A DNA stretch of 64,000 nt. It comes from Alphaproteobacteria bacterium. GTDB taxonomy: Bacteria; Pseudomonadota; Alphaproteobacteria; UBA6615. Location of the stretch: the NCBI GenBank assembly GCA_021774445.1, contig JAJFJA010000078.1:25714-89713 (forward strand), written 5' to 3'. Positions within the stretch are counted from its first letter, which is position 1. Each line of letters opens with the position of its first letter. The position numbers and the translations under genes are program-made. The notes beneath the pieces were generated by a model. That model did not search any database. It saw nothing but the letters and a program-made list of their open reading frames with translations, and was not told the DNA's origin. Shown in pieces: positions 18,959-28,146 of the stretch.

Positions 18959-19369
18959 TCAGCCGGCGGCCGCGATGAACTCGACCCGGATACCGCCCGG
19001 GATCGCGCACATCATGTGCTTGGCGGGTCCGCTACCCAGCGGCTCAGGGGCGAACTCGATGTCGACGCCGTCCGTCGCACTGATCGTTTCATGCAACGCA
19101 TCGAGGGCGTCGCCATTTTCGACCGTCATCGCCAGATGGTGCAGCCCAACGACATTCTTGCGGTCGAAGGGCACCGCGGTGTCCGGGTTCGCGACCTGCC
19201 ACAACGTGACCATTGTTGTGCCGTCGCTGAGGAAGACCGCCGGATAATCCGGCACCTCGCCAACTTGACTGAATCCGAGTGTATCGAGAAAGAACGCGCG
19301 CGTCTTGGCCAGATCGGGCACGGTTAGGCCGATATGATGGGCGCCCTTGGTAATAGCGGTGTCCGACAT
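18959..19369 (-). CDS. VOC (glyoxalase/bleomycin-resistance fold) family protein
   Basis: 136-residue single VOC domain protein made of two beta-alpha-beta-beta-beta modules: HHIGLTVPDLAKTRAFFLDTLGF and HHLAMTVENGDALDAL. Metal-ligand candidates are the leading His of each module and Glu in IRVEFI near the C terminus. Start at 19369 begins the domain and has GGAGAAG upstream. A frame to 19486 adds 39 unrelated residues. First gene of a leftward pair with the PPOX-FNR fusion and divergent from a LysR gene that probably controls it. Its substrate is not evident. Confidence 0.87.
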   Translation of the reverse strand: MSDTAITKGAHHIGLTVPDLAKTRAFFLDTLGFSQVGEVPDYPAVFLSDGTTMVTLWQVANPDTAVPFDRKNVVGLHHLAMTVENGDALDALHETISATDGVDIEFAPEPLGSGPAKHMMCAIPGGIRVEFIAAAG

Positions 19370-19477
19370 GTTGCTTCTCCTTCGTTGCATCGCCTCCGGC
19401 GGCGGCGCTGGGTCGCGACGGCGCGCTCTTGGGCTATGGAGGACATTTAGGGCTTTCCACGATCCGACGGAATGCGC

Positions 19478-19492
19478 ATAGTTCACAACTAT
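19478..19492. promoter_or_regulatory. Candidate LysR-type operator
   Basis: ATAGTT-CAC-AACTAT is a perfect 6-bp inverted repeat with 3-base spacing and fits the T-N11-A pattern of LysR sites. It lies 25 bases before the LysR start and about 110 bases before the divergent glyoxalase-fold gene. An imperfect second dyad (TATTTC / GGAATA) follows directly. Binding is inferred. Confidence 0.55.
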
Positions 19493-19516
19493 TTATTTCG
19501 TAACATGGAATAATAG

Positions 19517-20419
19517 ATGGATCGCCTGCAAACCATGTCCGTCTTCGTGCGGGTCGCTGAGGAGGGCGGATTCGCCGCGGCCGCCCGGCGCCTTAACATC
19601 TCGCCACCCTCCGCCACCCGGGCGGTCTCCGAGCTCGAGGCACGCCTCGGCGCCCGGCTTCTGCATCGGACCACCCGTTCCCTGCAACTCACCGAAGCCG
19701 GGCAGCGTTATCTCGCCGACTGCCGGCGTATTTTGTCCGAGGTTGCGGAAGCGGACCGCCACGCTGCCGGCGTTCATGCGACGCCGAGCGGCCGGGTGTC
19801 CATGTCTGCTTCCGTTTTGTTCGGCCGCATGGTCGTGGCACCGATCCTGCTGGATGTGCTCGAGGACTATCCCCAGATCTCAATTTCCGCGACGTTCGTC
19901 GACCGCGTCATCCACCTGATGGAGGACGGCATCGATATCGCGGTTCGGATTGCTGAGCTTCCGGACTCGTCGCTGCCCGCCGTTCGGGTCGGCTCCGTTC
20001 GTCGCGTGCTGTGCGCCGCTCCCGACTACCTGGCGGCGCGTGGCCGGCCCCTCGTACCGGCCGACTTGCTGGGCCACGCCACCATCGATCTGGTAAATTT
20101 CTCGCCCGGTGGCGAATGGACATTTGCCGGCGGCGCTGCCGGCGAACGTGTCCGGCTGCGGTCGCGCTTTCTTGTGAACAACGCCGACACCGCGATTGCC
20201 GCGGTCGTCGCCGGCCGGGGCATCACCCGAGTGCTCTCCTACATGGTGACCCCGCAGCTCCAAGCCGGCGCCCTTGAGCTCCTGCTCGAAGATTTTGAAC
20301 CGCCGGCGGTGCCGGTCCACGTCCTCCACAAGGAGCCCGGGCAAACCTCGGCCCGCGTCCGCGCTATCGTCGATTATCTCGTGGCGCGACTGCGCACCGA
20401 TCCGACCCTGACTGGCTAG
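19517..20419 (+). CDS. LysR-family transcriptional regulator
   Basis: 300-residue regulator. N-terminal winged HTH (about 1-60): MDRLQTMSVFVRVAEEGGFA, AAARRLNISPPSATRAVSELE, LLHRTTRSLQLTEAG. The C-terminal effector domain has DIAVRIAELPDSSLPAVRVG and LGHATIDLVNFSPGGEW, typical of the CrgA-like subgroup. It is transcribed away from the VOC/PPOX-FNR operon, its most likely target, and ends 95 bases before coxM, so control of cox is possible but less likely. The ligand is unknown. Confidence 0.92.
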   Translation: MDRLQTMSVFVRVAEEGGFAAAARRLNISPPSATRAVSELEARLGARLLHRTTRSLQLTEAGQRYLADCRRILSEVAEADRHAAGVHATPSGRVSMSASVLFGRMVVAPILLDVLEDYPQISISATFVDRVIHLMEDGIDIAVRIAELPDSSLPAVRVGSVRRVLCAAPDYLAARGRPLVPADLLGHATIDLVNFSPGGEWTFAGGAAGERVRLRSRFLVNNADTAIAAVVAGRGITRVLSYMVTPQLQAGALELLLEDFEPPAVPVHVLHKEPGQTSARVRAIVDYLVARLRTDPTLTG

Positions 20420-20490
20420 GGTTTTGGTCTCTATTGAATAACGTATGCAGTGCCCGCCGCTTCACGCTACGGTAGCAACAGACAAAGAAC

Positions 20491-20501
20491 GAACAGTGTT
20501 C
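20491..20501. promoter_or_regulatory. Palindrome before coxM
   Basis: GAACA-G-TGTTC lies directly upstream of the GGGAGGGG ribosome site of coxM. It could be an operator or chance; only its position supports it. Confidence 0.3.
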
Positions 20502-20514
20502 AGGGAGGGGTAAC

Positions 20515-21384
20515 ATGACACCGGGAGTGTTCGAGTATCATCGCCCGAAAGCGGTCGACGAAGTATTGGCGCTTCTCGGCCAGCTCGGCGACGATGCCAA
20601 GGTATTGGCCGGTGGCCACAGCCTGGTACCGATGATGAAATTGCGCTTGGCCGAGCCGGCGCATCTGATCGACATCAACGCTATCGATGCCTTGCGCGGC
20701 ATCCGCCAGGACGGTGCTGCGATTATCATTGGCGCGGCCACGACCCAGGCCGAGGTCATCGCCTCCGACCTGCTCGTCGCGAAATGCTCGATCTTGCCCG
20801 AAGCGGCGGCCCAGATCGCCGATCCGCAGGTGCGCAATTGCGCCACGGTTGGGGGTAACTGCGCCAACGGGGACCCCGGAAACGACGATCCGGCAATCAT
20901 GATGGCCCTCGATGCAAGCTATGTGCTGCGCAGCCAAGGTGGCGAGCGCCAGGTTGCGGCACGGGATTTCTACGAAGGCGTCTATGCCACGGTCCTGGCG
21001 GACAACGAACTGCTGACCGAAATCCGTATCCCGACCCCGGCGGCCGGCGTCGGCATGTCCTATCAGAAGATCAAGCGCAAAGTCGGCGACTACGCCATTG
21101 CCGCGGCCGCCGTGACTCTGGCGATGGCGGATGGCCGCTGCGCCGACGCCGCCATCGCCCTCACCAACGTCGGGGACACCGCGCTGTTCTCGTCGGCGGC
21201 CGCCGACGCGATCAAAGGCACGTCGGTCGACGCGGCGGCCATCGACGCGGCGGCCCAGGCGGCGATGGCAGCGGCGGCGCCGGCTGAAGACCTGCGCGGG
21301 ACAGTCGCCTACCGCACCGCGATGGCCGGTCAAATGACCCGCCGCGCCATTGTCCAGGCGCTAAGCCGTGCAACGGGGAGCTGA
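20515..21384 (+). CDS. coxM: Aerobic carbon monoxide dehydrogenase, FAD-binding medium subunit
   Basis: 289-residue flavoprotein of the molybdenum hydroxylase family. It passes electrons from the iron-sulfur subunit to FAD and then to quinone. FAD-contact motifs are AGGHS (32-36) and TVGGN (111-115), with GNCANGDPGND after the second, close to known CoxM. ATG at 20515 has GGGAGGGG upstream. Gene order M-S-L is the order of form I CO dehydrogenase operons (form II is S-L-M), and only 3 bases separate it from coxS. The enzyme works as an (MSL)2 complex at the cytoplasmic face of the membrane. Confidence 0.93.
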   Translation: MTPGVFEYHRPKAVDEVLALLGQLGDDAKVLAGGHSLVPMMKLRLAEPAHLIDINAIDALRGIRQDGAAIIIGAATTQAEVIASDLLVAKCSILPEAAAQIADPQVRNCATVGGNCANGDPGNDDPAIMMALDASYVLRSQGGERQVAARDFYEGVYATVLADNELLTEIRIPTPAAGVGMSYQKIKRKVGDYAIAAAAVTLAMADGRCADAAIALTNVGDTALFSSAAADAIKGTSVDAAAIDAAAQAAMAAAAPAEDLRGTVAYRTAMAGQMTRRAIVQALSRATGS

Positions 21385-21387
21385 GCC

Positions 21388-21876
21388 ATGTCATCACAGA
21401 AGATATCGTTGACCATCAACGGCGAGGCGGTCGAGGCCGAGGTCGAGGCACGGACGCTGCTCATTCATTTCTTGCGCGAACAACGCAACCTGACCGGTCC
21501 GCACATTGGCTGCGAAACCAGCCACTGCGGCGCTTGCACCGTTGATCTCAACGGCAAGTCGGTCAAATCCTGCACTATTTTTGCCGTGCAGGCGGATGGC
21601 GGTGAACTGCTGACGGTTGAGGGCCTGGCCAACGGCGCCGAACTGCATCCGTTGCAGGAAGGTTTCTATGAGAGCCACGGCCTGCAATGCGGTTATTGCA
21701 CGCCGGGCATGCTGACCCGCGCTTATCGGCTGCTGCAGGAAAACCCGGACCCCAGCGATGACGAAATTCGCATCGGCATCTCGGGCAACCTGTGCCGTTG
21801 CACCGGCTACCAGAATATCGTCAAGGCGGTGCGATATGCCGCCGACAAGATCAATCAGGCCGAGGGAGCCGACTGA
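21388..21876 (+). CDS. coxS: Aerobic carbon monoxide dehydrogenase, iron-sulfur small subunit
   Basis: 162-residue electron-transfer subunit with two 2Fe-2S clusters. The plant-type cluster ligands are Cys42, 47, 50 and 62 (GCETSHCGAC...SC). The cluster nearest the molybdenum site uses Cys101, 104, 136 and 138 (QCGYCTPGM and CRCTGYQ). Length is normal. Its TGA overlaps the coxL ATG by one base, indicating coupled translation. Confidence 0.95.
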   Translation: MSSQKISLTINGEAVEAEVEARTLLIHFLREQRNLTGPHIGCETSHCGACTVDLNGKSVKSCTIFAVQADGGELLTVEGLANGAELHPLQEGFYESHGLQCGYCTPGMLTRAYRLLQENPDPSDDEIRIGISGNLCRCTGYQNIVKAVRYAADKINQAEGAD

Positions 21877-24278
21877 TGAGCGAAGCACGTGAATTGACGC
21901 TTGAGGAACGCGAGGCCAGCATCGGCGGCATCGGCACCGCCCGTAAGCGCAAAGAGGATGCGCGCTTCATTCGCGGTCAAGGCAACTATGTCGACGACAT
22001 CAAACTGCCCGGCATGCTGCACGGCGATTTCGTCCGCAGCGCCCACGCCCACGCGCTGATCAAATCGATCAGCACCGAGGCGGCACTTGAGGTGCCCGGC
22101 GTGCTCGCCGTGGTCACGGCCAAGGACCTTGAGCCGCTGGGCCTCCATTGGATGCCGACTTTGGCCGGCGACAAGGCCGCCGTTCTGGCCGATAAGAAGG
22201 TGCATTTCCAGAACCAGGAGATCGCCTTCGTCGTTGCCACGGACCGTTATGCGGCAATGGACGGCGTGCAAAAAGTCGAGGTCGAGTATGAAGCCTTGCC
22301 GCCGCTCATCGATCCGACGACGGCGCTCGACGACGACGCCCCGATCATCCGTGACGATGTTGCATCGAACGACGAGGTCGGCCAGGGCCCGCGCCACCAC
22401 CCAAATCACATATTCGAATGGAATGTCGGTGACAAGGAGGCCACCGATGCGGCCTTCGCGGCGGCCGAGATCACCATCCGCGAGAAGATCGCCTACCCGC
22501 GGTGCCATCCCTCGCCCCTCGAGACCTGCGGTTGCGTCGCCTCGATGGACGCGACCAACGGCAAACTCACCGTCTACGGCACCTTCCAGGCGCCGCACGT
22601 GGTGCGCACGGTGGTCTCGCTGATCACCAGCCTGGCCGAAAGCAACATCCGCATCGTCTCGCCTGACATCGGCGGCGGCTTCGGCAATAAGGTCGGCGCC
22701 TATCCGGGCTATATTTGCGCTGCCGCGGCCTCAATCGTTACCGGCCACCCGGTCAAGTGGATCGAGAGTCGGATCGATAATCTGTCCACCACCGCCTTTG
22801 CCCGCGACTATCACATGGTCGGCGAGCTGGCGGCCGACAAGGACGGCAAGATTCTGGCCGTTCGGGCCGAAGTCCTTGCCGATCACGGCGCCTTCAATAC
22901 CCACGCCCAGCCGATGAAATGGCCCGCCGGTCTTTTCAACATCTTGACCGGTAGTTACGACATTCCTGTTGGCCATGTGAGTGTCAACGGCGTTTACACC
23001 AACAAGGCGCCGGGCGGCGTCGCTTACCGCTGCTCCTTCCGGGTCACGGAAGCGGCCTACCTGATCGAGCGCTTGGTCGATGTCCTGGCGCAGCAGACGG
23101 AGGTCGACAAGGCCGAGATCCGGCTGCGCAATTTCGTCCAGCCCGCGCAGTTCCCGTATAAGTCTTGTCTCGGCTGGGAGTACGATTCCGGCGATTACCC
23201 GACCGCCTTGAAAAAAGTCATGGCGGCCGTCGACTATGCCGGCCTCCGCAAAGAACAGGCGGCGAAGCGCGCCGCCGGCGAACTCATGGGCATCGGCGTC
23301 TCGACCTTCACCGAGATTGTCGGCGCCGGCCCGGTCCGCAATTGCGACATCGTCGGCCTCGGCATGTTCGACTCTTGTGAGATCAGGGTCCATCCGACCG
23401 GCAGCGTGATCGCCCGCCTCGGTACCAAGTCCCAAGGACAAGGTCACGAGACGACCTTTGCCCAGATCATCGCCACCGAACTTGGGATCCCGTCGGACAA
23501 CATCGTTATCGAGGAGGGTGACACCGATACCGCGCCCTACGGTCTCGGCACTTACGGCTCACGCTCGACGCCGGTTGCCGGTGCCGCCGCGGCGCGGGCC
23601 GCGCGCAAGATCAGGGAAAAAGCCAAGCAGATCGCGGCCCATGTGCTCGAAGTCAGCGAACAGGACCTGGAATGGGAAGTCGACCGTTTCAAGGTCGCCG
23701 GCTCTGACGTTTCCATGACGATGAAGGCCATCGCCATGGCGGCTTATTCCAATGTGCCCGAAGGGCTGGAGCACGGGCTCGAGACCGCGGCCTACTATGA
23801 TCCGCCGAATTTCACCTATCCGTTTGGCGCTTATATCTGCGTGGTCGATATCGACCGGTTCACCGGCGATGTGAAGGTTCGTCGTTTCTACGCCCTCGAC
23901 GATTGCGGCACCCGCATCAACCCGATGGTGATCGACGGCCAGATTCACGGCGGCCTTGCCGAAGCCTTCGCCATCGCCATGGGACAGGAGATCATCTATG
24001 ACGAGACCGGCAACATTCTCGGCGCCAGTCTGATGGACTATTTCCTCCCCAGTGCGGTCGAAACCCCGACATGGGAGACCGATTTCACCGTCACGCCCTG
24101 TCCCCATCATCCGATCGGGGCCAAGGGCATCGGCGAATCGCCGAATGTCGGCGGCGTTCCGGCATTCTCCAACGCCATTATCGACGCCTTCGCCCACCAC
24201 GGGGTGCGCCACATGTCGATGCCGCATACCCAGTCAAAGGTCTGGCAGACGTTGAATGAACTGGGGCTCAACAAATAG
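21876..24278 (+). CDS. coxL: Form I aerobic carbon monoxide dehydrogenase, molybdenum large subunit
   Basis: 800-residue catalytic subunit that oxidises CO to CO2 at a Mo-Cu centre bound to molybdopterin cytosine dinucleotide. The diagnostic form I loop AYRCSFR is present with Cys386, the residue that ligates copper in Oligotropha CoxL (Cys388). Form II proteins have AYRGAGR instead. The conserved active-site glutamate is Glu754 in GIGESPNVGG. GGGFGNKVG and the surrounding cofactor-binding regions are intact. Start is the ATG overlapping the coxS stop (TGATG). On sequence this is a true CO dehydrogenase, not a generic xanthine-oxidase-family hydroxylase. Confidence 0.95.
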   Translation: MSEARELTLEEREASIGGIGTARKRKEDARFIRGQGNYVDDIKLPGMLHGDFVRSAHAHALIKSISTEAALEVPGVLAVVTAKDLEPLGLHWMPTLAGDKAAVLADKKVHFQNQEIAFVVATDRYAAMDGVQKVEVEYEALPPLIDPTTALDDDAPIIRDDVASNDEVGQGPRHHPNHIFEWNVGDKEATDAAFAAAEITIREKIAYPRCHPSPLETCGCVASMDATNGKLTVYGTFQAPHVVRTVVSLITSLAESNIRIVSPDIGGGFGNKVGAYPGYICAAAASIVTGHPVKWIESRIDNLSTTAFARDYHMVGELAADKDGKILAVRAEVLADHGAFNTHAQPMKWPAGLFNILTGSYDIPVGHVSVNGVYTNKAPGGVAYRCSFRVTEAAYLIERLVDVLAQQTEVDKAEIRLRNFVQPAQFPYKSCLGWEYDSGDYPTALKKVMAAVDYAGLRKEQAAKRAAGELMGIGVSTFTEIVGAGPVRNCDIVGLGMFDSCEIRVHPTGSVIARLGTKSQGQGHETTFAQIIATELGIPSDNIVIEEGDTDTAPYGLGTYGSRSTPVAGAAAARAARKIREKAKQIAAHVLEVSEQDLEWEVDRFKVAGSDVSMTMKAIAMAAYSNVPEGLEHGLETAAYYDPPNFTYPFGAYICVVDIDRFTGDVKVRRFYALDDCGTRINPMVIDGQIHGGLAEAFAIAMGQEIIYDETGNILGASLMDYFLPSAVETPTWETDFTVTPCPHHPIGAKGIGESPNVGGVPAFSNAIIDAFAHHGVRHMSMPHTQSKVWQTLNELGLNK

Positions 24279-24342
24279 CCGCGGCGGGCGGTTCCCAAGG
24301 GATTTCCTCGGGGCCGCCCCGCTAGGCTTTTGTGGAGGATGA

Positions 24343-25173
24343 ATGCCGCTGGAACCGGATGACATCATCGATTGCATGGCGCGTATGAAGGGTGACGAAC
24401 AACCCTTCGCGGTTGCGACGGTTGTCCACGTTCATGGCGGCGCCTCGGCACGCGAAGGCTCAAAGGCGGTCATCCGCGGCGACGGTGCCGTCGTCGGCTG
24501 GGTGGGCGGCGGATGTACCCTGGCGGCCGTCAAGAAGGTGGCCGCGCGGGCGTTGATCGACGGCCGCACGCGCTTCATCCGGGTTCGACCGAAGGACGGC
24601 GCGATTGCCGAGGTAGGCGCCGACGACCGCACCGAGGATTTCGACAACCATTGTCCGACGGGTGGCACGATCGAAGTGTTCATCGAGCCGGTGCTGCCGC
24701 GTGCTTCTCTGATCATTGTCGGCGGCTCGTTGGTGGCCCAGGCGCTCTCCGACCTCGGCAAACGCTTGGGCTTCGCGGTCACTGTGGCCGCGCTCCAGGA
24801 GGACTTGGAGCTGTTTTCGAATTTCGACCACGCGATCGTCGGTTTCGATCCCGAACAGGCCATTCGCCCGGCGTCCAGTTTCGTGGTGGTCGCCTCTCAG
24901 GGCCGCCGGGATCGCGACGCACTGCGCTTCGCCCTCGCCACTGAATCGGCCTTTGTCGCCCTTGTTGCCAGCCGCAAGAAGGCCGCGAAACTGAAACAGG
25001 ACTTGTGCGACGCGGGCATCGATCCGGTCGCCGTTTCGCGCATTCGTTCACCCGCCGGCGCCGACATCGGTGCTGTGACGCCGGAGGAAATCGCCTTGTC
25101 GATCCTCGCCGATATTGTCCGCGAGCGCCGGCGCGGCGTGGCGGCGGATGAGGCAAAAAACGAGGGCGCCTGA
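24343..25173 (+). CDS. XdhC/CoxF-family molybdenum cofactor insertion protein
   Basis: 276-residue maturation factor for molybdenum hydroxylases. The N-terminal XdhC/CoxI region includes ATVVHVHGGASAREGSKAVI and GWVGGGC. The C-terminal Rossmann-like XdhC_C region has LIIVGGSLVAQALSDLGKRLGF, VVASQGRRD and SPAGADIGAVTPEEIALSI. By family it receives or inserts the modified cofactor, in cox operons as CoxF. It follows coxL by 64 bases. CoxD, CoxE and CoxG, usually beside form I coxMSL, are absent here, since the next gene belongs to a convergent operon. Confidence 0.9.
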   Translation: MPLEPDDIIDCMARMKGDEQPFAVATVVHVHGGASAREGSKAVIRGDGAVVGWVGGGCTLAAVKKVAARALIDGRTRFIRVRPKDGAIAEVGADDRTEDFDNHCPTGGTIEVFIEPVLPRASLIIVGGSLVAQALSDLGKRLGFAVTVAALQEDLELFSNFDHAIVGFDPEQAIRPASSFVVVASQGRRDRDALRFALATESAFVALVASRKKAAKLKQDLCDAGIDPVAVSRIRSPAGADIGAVTPEEIALSILADIVRERRRGVAADEAKNEGA

Positions 25174-25178
25174 TCCCC

Positions 25179-26279
25179 CTACAACACCCGGTCCGTCTCC
25201 GGGTCCAGCAGCACGATGCGGTTCATGTCGACCAAGAGCGCCATCTTTTCGCCCGGGCCTCGCACGTCGTGCGCCTGTAGCTCGGCCGACACCGCCGTGT
25301 CGGCCAGGTTGAAGGTTGCGTAGGTGCGGCTGCCGGTCGGTTGTACCAGGTCGATGGTGACGTTCAGCGGTGCCAAGCCCTCTCTCGTGCCAGCGTCGTT
25401 GGCGCGGCTCATATGCTCCGCCCGTACGCCGAGGGTCACGGCCGAACCGGCCCGTGACCGCACCGCTTGCGCCCGCGTCGGCGGTAACGGCAGTGTCGTG
25501 CCCTCTGCGAACCGCACCGCCAGCCCCCCATCCGACGCTTCAAGCGTCGCCGGGACGAAATTCATCGTCGGCGAGCCCAGGAAGCCGGCGACGAACCGGG
25601 TCTCCGGACGCTCGAACAGATCCAGCGGCGCGCCCTGTTGCTCGATCAATCCGTCTCGTAACAGCACGATCCGGTCGGCCAGGGTCATCGCCTCGACTTG
25701 ATCATGGGTCACATAGATCATCGTTTTGCCGAGGTCCTGATGCAGCCGTTTGATCTCGGCGCGCATCTCCTCGCGCAGTTGGGCGTCCAGGTTCGATAAT
25801 GGCTCGTCGAACAGGAACAGCCGGGCATCGCGCACGATGGCACGGCCGATGGCCACCCGTTGCCGCTGGCCGCCGGAAAGCTGCCGTGGATAGCGCACCA
25901 GCTGCTCGGTAATGTCGAGCAGTTCCGCCGCCTCTTGCACTCGTTTATTGATCTCCGGTTTGGGAAATTTGCGGGCCCGCAGTCCGAAGGCGATATTCTC
26001 GAACACCGTCATATAGGGGTAGAGCGCGTAATTCTGAAACACCATCGCGATGTTGCGGTCGCGCGGCGCCAGATCGTTCACCACCTCGCCGTCGATCTCG
26101 ATGGCGCCTTCATCCGCTTCCTCCAGGCCGGCGACCGTGCGCAGCAGGGTGCTCTTGCCGCAGCCCGACGGCCCGACAATGACCGTGAACTCGCCTTCCG
26201 GAATGTCTAGATCGATGCCGCGCACCGCGTGCAAAGCGCCGTAATGTTTGTGTAACCCGCTCAGCCTGACCCGCGCCAT
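25179..26279 (-). CDS. CUT1-type sugar ABC transporter ATP-binding protein (MalK/UgpC-like)
   Basis: 366-residue ATPase: Walker A GPSGCGKST (36-44), Q-loop MVFQNYALYPYMTV, LSGGQ (134-138), Walker B LFLFDEP (154-160), then a C-terminal OB-fold regulatory domain (FLGSPTMNFVPA, TLGVRAEH). The UgpC/MalK type works with one receptor and two permeases for sugars, sugar alcohols or glycerol phosphate. Last gene of a six-gene leftward operon, 4 bases after the permease. It converges with the coxF-like gene, only 5 bases apart. Confidence 0.93.
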   Translation of the reverse strand: MARVRLSGLHKHYGALHAVRGIDLDIPEGEFTVIVGPSGCGKSTLLRTVAGLEEADEGAIEIDGEVVNDLAPRDRNIAMVFQNYALYPYMTVFENIAFGLRARKFPKPEINKRVQEAAELLDITEQLVRYPRQLSGGQRQRVAIGRAIVRDARLFLFDEPLSNLDAQLREEMRAEIKRLHQDLGKTMIYVTHDQVEAMTLADRIVLLRDGLIEQQGAPLDLFERPETRFVAGFLGSPTMNFVPATLEASDGGLAVRFAEGTTLPLPPTRAQAVRSRAGSAVTLGVRAEHMSRANDAGTREGLAPLNVTIDLVQPTGSRTYATFNLADTAVSAELQAHDVRGPGEKMALLVDMNRIVLLDPETDRVL

Positions 26280-26283
26280 CTCG

Positions 26284-27159
26284 CTACCCCTTCACGGCGC
26301 CGAGGGAGATCCCCCGCACGATAAACCGCTGCAGCGCCGCCACCGCAAAAAAGATCGGCAGCGTGCCGAGGATGCTCATGGCGCCGATCTTCGCCCAGAA
26401 AGTCTGCTGCTGGCCGAAGAAGCTTGTCACCTTGACCGGGAAAGTCGTGACTTCGGTCCGCGTCAGCACCAGCGCGAAGATGAAATCGTTCCAGGCGAAA
26501 ATGAAGGCGAACACGGCGGTGGCGAACAGCCCCCCTTTGACCATCGGGAACACCACGCGCCAGAGCATTTGCCAACGCGACCAGCCGTCCACCAAGGCGC
26601 TCTGTTCCAGTTCCAGCGGGATATCTTCGATATAACCCCGCATCATCCAAATCACGTAGGGCAGGTTGAACGCCGTATAGAGCACGATCAGCCCGAAGAA
26701 ACTGTCGATCAGCCCCAGCGCCGCATAGAGCATGAAAATCGGGAACACGATGACGATCGGCGGGATCATCCGTTGCGAGATGATCCAGATCGCCAGATTG
26801 TTGCCCCCGGTCCGAAACCGCGCCAGGCTGTAGGCGCAGATGGTGCCGAAGAACATCGCCACCAGCGTGCTCACGCCGGCCGTGACCAGACTGTTCCAGA
26901 CGCTGATCACCTCGCCGTCCTGGAATAGTTTGCGGAAGCTATTGAGCTGCAAGCTCGACGGCGCCCAGATCGGCGGCGAGGCAAAGACCTCCTCCGGCGT
27001 CTTGAACGCCATGATGAAAATCCAATAGACCGGAAACAGGAAGATGATCGTCAAGCCGACCGCGACGGCGTAGCGGGCGACCATTTGCCAGGTTTTGGCC
27101 CGGCGGTACCACGGCGGCGCGGTATAAACCGGCACCGTCGCGGGTGCGACGGCGGTCAT
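26284..27159 (-). CDS. Sugar ABC transporter permease, MalG type
   Basis: 291-residue inner-membrane protein with about six hydrophobic segments. The first is LTIIFLFPVYWIFIMAF, and the family phrase follows as FKTPEEVFASPP. Coupling loop ELEQSALVDGWSRWQMLWRVVFP. Its ATG overlaps the end of the MalF-type gene by 4 bases. Confidence 0.93.
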   Translation of the reverse strand: MTAVAPATVPVYTAPPWYRRAKTWQMVARYAVAVGLTIIFLFPVYWIFIMAFKTPEEVFASPPIWAPSSLQLNSFRKLFQDGEVISVWNSLVTAGVSTLVAMFFGTICAYSLARFRTGGNNLAIWIISQRMIPPIVIVFPIFMLYAALGLIDSFFGLIVLYTAFNLPYVIWMMRGYIEDIPLELEQSALVDGWSRWQMLWRVVFPMVKGGLFATAVFAFIFAWNDFIFALVLTRTEVTTFPVKVTSFFGQQQTFWAKIGAMSILGTLPIFFAVAALQRFIVRGISLGAVKG

Positions 27160-28058
27160 CGCGCGATCTCCACCCGCCGCAGGGCCAGCACCACCACGAT
27201 CGACAACAACACCACGACGACGAACGCGATCGCCGAGGTATAGCTCGTCTCGAATTGCTGGAACCCCTGCACATACGCATAGGTCGACAAGGTCTCCGTC
27301 CGCGTGCCCGGCCCGCCTTGGGTCAGCGCCCAGACCACGTCGAACAGGCGAAACAGATCAAGCGCCCGGATCAGCAGCACGATGGCCAGCACCGGCTTGA
27401 TCGCCGGCAGCACGATGCGAAAGAAAATCCGCAAGTTCGACGCGCCGTCGATCTGTGCCGCTTCCACCTGGGACTTGTCCACGTTCGACAGGGCGGCCAG
27501 CAGCAGCAGGAACATGAACGGCGTCCACTGCCAGATCTCGGCGATCAGGATCGCCGGCCAGACGAAGCCTTTCTGCACGATCCAGATAATCGGCACCGGC
27601 TCACCCGCCGCCCAGCCGAGGATCTGATTGATCGGCCCGAATTGGTTGTCGAACATCAGCCGCCAGGTTGCCCCGGCGACGATCGGCGAGATCACCGTCG
27701 GAATGATCAATAGCGCCAGAAACACCTGCCGGCCACGAATCGGCTCCAGGAACAGCAGCGCCATCAGCAGCCCGAACACCAGCTCCAGCGGCAACGCCAC
27801 CAGGGTGAAGATCACCGTATGCAGGATGGCCTGCCACAGCCGCGCTTCCGTGAACAGCCGCTTGTAGTTCAGCAGGCCATGGAAGGACCGATCCTCGAAG
27901 ATCAGGGAGATGTCCTGAAAGCTCACGATGAGAATATTGATAAACGGAAAAACGCCGACCAATAGCAGGATCAGCACGGCCGGCAAGATCAGCAGATATT
28001 TGAAACGCCGATCGGCCCATCGGCCGAATCCGCCGCCACTCGCAACCGCAACGCTCAT
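27156..28058 (-). CDS. Sugar ABC transporter permease, MalF type
   Basis: 300-residue permease with an N-terminal cytoplasmic tail (GGGFGRWADRRFKY), a first helix LLILPAVLILLLVGVFP and the usual LPLELVFGLLMALL segment. The EAA loop reads SQVEAAQIDGASNLRIFFRIVLP. It pairs with the MalG-type gene downstream (4-base overlap) and follows the receptor gene by 88 bases. Confidence 0.93.
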   Translation of the reverse strand: MSVAVASGGGFGRWADRRFKYLLILPAVLILLLVGVFPFINILIVSFQDISLIFEDRSFHGLLNYKRLFTEARLWQAILHTVIFTLVALPLELVFGLLMALLFLEPIRGRQVFLALLIIPTVISPIVAGATWRLMFDNQFGPINQILGWAAGEPVPIIWIVQKGFVWPAILIAEIWQWTPFMFLLLLAALSNVDKSQVEAAQIDGASNLRIFFRIVLPAIKPVLAIVLLIRALDLFRLFDVVWALTQGGPGTRTETLSTYAYVQGFQQFETSYTSAIAFVVVVLLSIVVVLALRRVEIAR

Positions 28059-28146
28059 CGCCGACCGATCACCCGCCCCCTCATGGCGGCGGACGGCATC
28101 CTGCGATGCCGCCCGCCCAGTCTCGTCTCAGTTCGGTTAGTTTACC

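Noticed and set aside
20515..24278. Form II (non-CO) xanthine-oxidase-family hydroxylase
   Set aside because: CoxL carries AYRCSFR with cysteine and the gene order is M-S-L, which fits form I rather than form II.
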